Assembly: GCA_900541495.1 (NCBI GenBank)
Contig: UQKC01000007.1
Location: forward strand, 1 to 61,372
Direction of reading: 5' to 3'
From: an uncultured Ruminococcus sp.
GTDB lineage: Bacteria; Bacillota; Clostridia; Oscillospirales; Ruminococcaceae
Length of the DNA: 61,372 nucleotides
The notes below the pieces were generated by a model, which saw only the letters and a list, made by a program, of their open reading frames with translations, was not told where the DNA came from and did no database searches. Below, in pieces: positions 61,249 through 61,372 of this stretch; position 1 is the stretch's first letter, and each line of letters begins with the position of its first letter. The translations under genes and the position numbers were made by a program.

Positions 61249-61297
61249 AAAAAGATCAGACCGAAGAGTTCCCCCTCTCTTCGGTCTGATCTTTTTA
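61249..61297. terminator. Strong hairpin terminator
   Basis: AAAAGATCAGACCGAAGAG and CTCTTCGGTCTGATCTTTTT arms with an eight-base loop. No assigned gene ends here, so it may terminate an unrecognised transcript or one entering from outside the window. Confidence 0.75.
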
Positions 61298-61300
61298 TGT

Positions 61301-61372
61301 GGTTCTCTAAAAACCGGAACAAAATAATACTTTGTATTATTCGCAAATTTTCGTTGGGACTTTGCGCAGCTT
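61301..61372 (+). repeat. Left end of ~196-bp foldback repeat (copy 3, cut by window edge)
   Basis: GGTTCTCTAAAAACC and the following ~57 bases match 14813-14884 with only two or three differences. The remainder runs off the window. Confidence 0.9.

Noticed and set aside
60995..61249. An 84-codon minus-strand frame near the right end
   Set aside because: No RBS, no recognisable motif, and it ends in a hairpin-rich intergenic stretch; not supportable as a gene.

Overview
The window looks like a chromosomal contig from a Clostridia-class gut or rumen bacterium of the Ruminococcus/Oscillospiraceae type. Indications are a T-box-controlled ilvA, meso-diaminopimelate dehydrogenase, a SpoIIQ-like M23 protein, a GH3 beta-glucosidase with reversed domain order (an arrangement known from Ruminococcus and Butyrivibrio), acetyl-esterase-like SGNH hydrolases and a very large fibronectin-III surface protein. 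Both window ends lie inside copies of one ~196-bp foldback repeat whose complete copy is at 14812-15007, so the contig may simply have broken at repeats.

Left chromosomal part (1-19450): carboxynorspermidine synthase-like dehydrogenase; ilvA-ridA behind a T-box; a P-loop kinase-like protein; two GH3 glycosidases flanking a DUF5662 protein and a monofunctional peptidoglycan glycosyltransferase; ddh; a traX-SGNH pair; a second SGNH esterase; AlkD-like repair protein; SpoIIQ-like protein; and a D,D-carboxypeptidase-ung pair. This part is ordinary core and polysaccharide-degrading gene content.

Integrated element (19482-51913): a 32.4-kb, visibly AT-richer island sits in the 3' half of tRNA-Leu(CAG). 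A 56-bp exact direct repeat marks its ends. Tyrosine integrase and excisionase-like genes lie next to the left end. The native tRNA terminator now lies beyond attR, and an element-borne hairpin terminator follows the tRNA at attL. The element carries a primase-like replication protein, several HTH regulators, a serine resolvase and a J-domain protein, but I see no relaxase, type IV secretion, terminase, portal or capsid gene. It does carry a full-length 1845-aa phage tape-measure protein and a few possible phage structural leftovers, so it resembles a reduced prophage or phage satellite. Cargo includes two ADP-ribosyltransferase-fold toxin candidates with partners, a LexA-box-controlled cytosolic/membrane protein pair, a membrane protein plus AlbA_2/Schlafen-type pair by attR, a two-TM protein, and a solo DUF262 protein. 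Non-coding features include a ~165-nt predicted RNA with three UUGGCG-loop hairpins, an array of 13-bp palindromes, and a 102-bp hairpin shared with the host chromosome.

Right chromosomal part (51914-61372): displaced tRNA terminator, a frameshifted nucleotidyltransferase-like remnant, a CPA2 antiporter, a CDF transporter-metallopeptidase pair, the FN3 surface protein, a small PF06541-type membrane protein, and the start of another foldback repeat.
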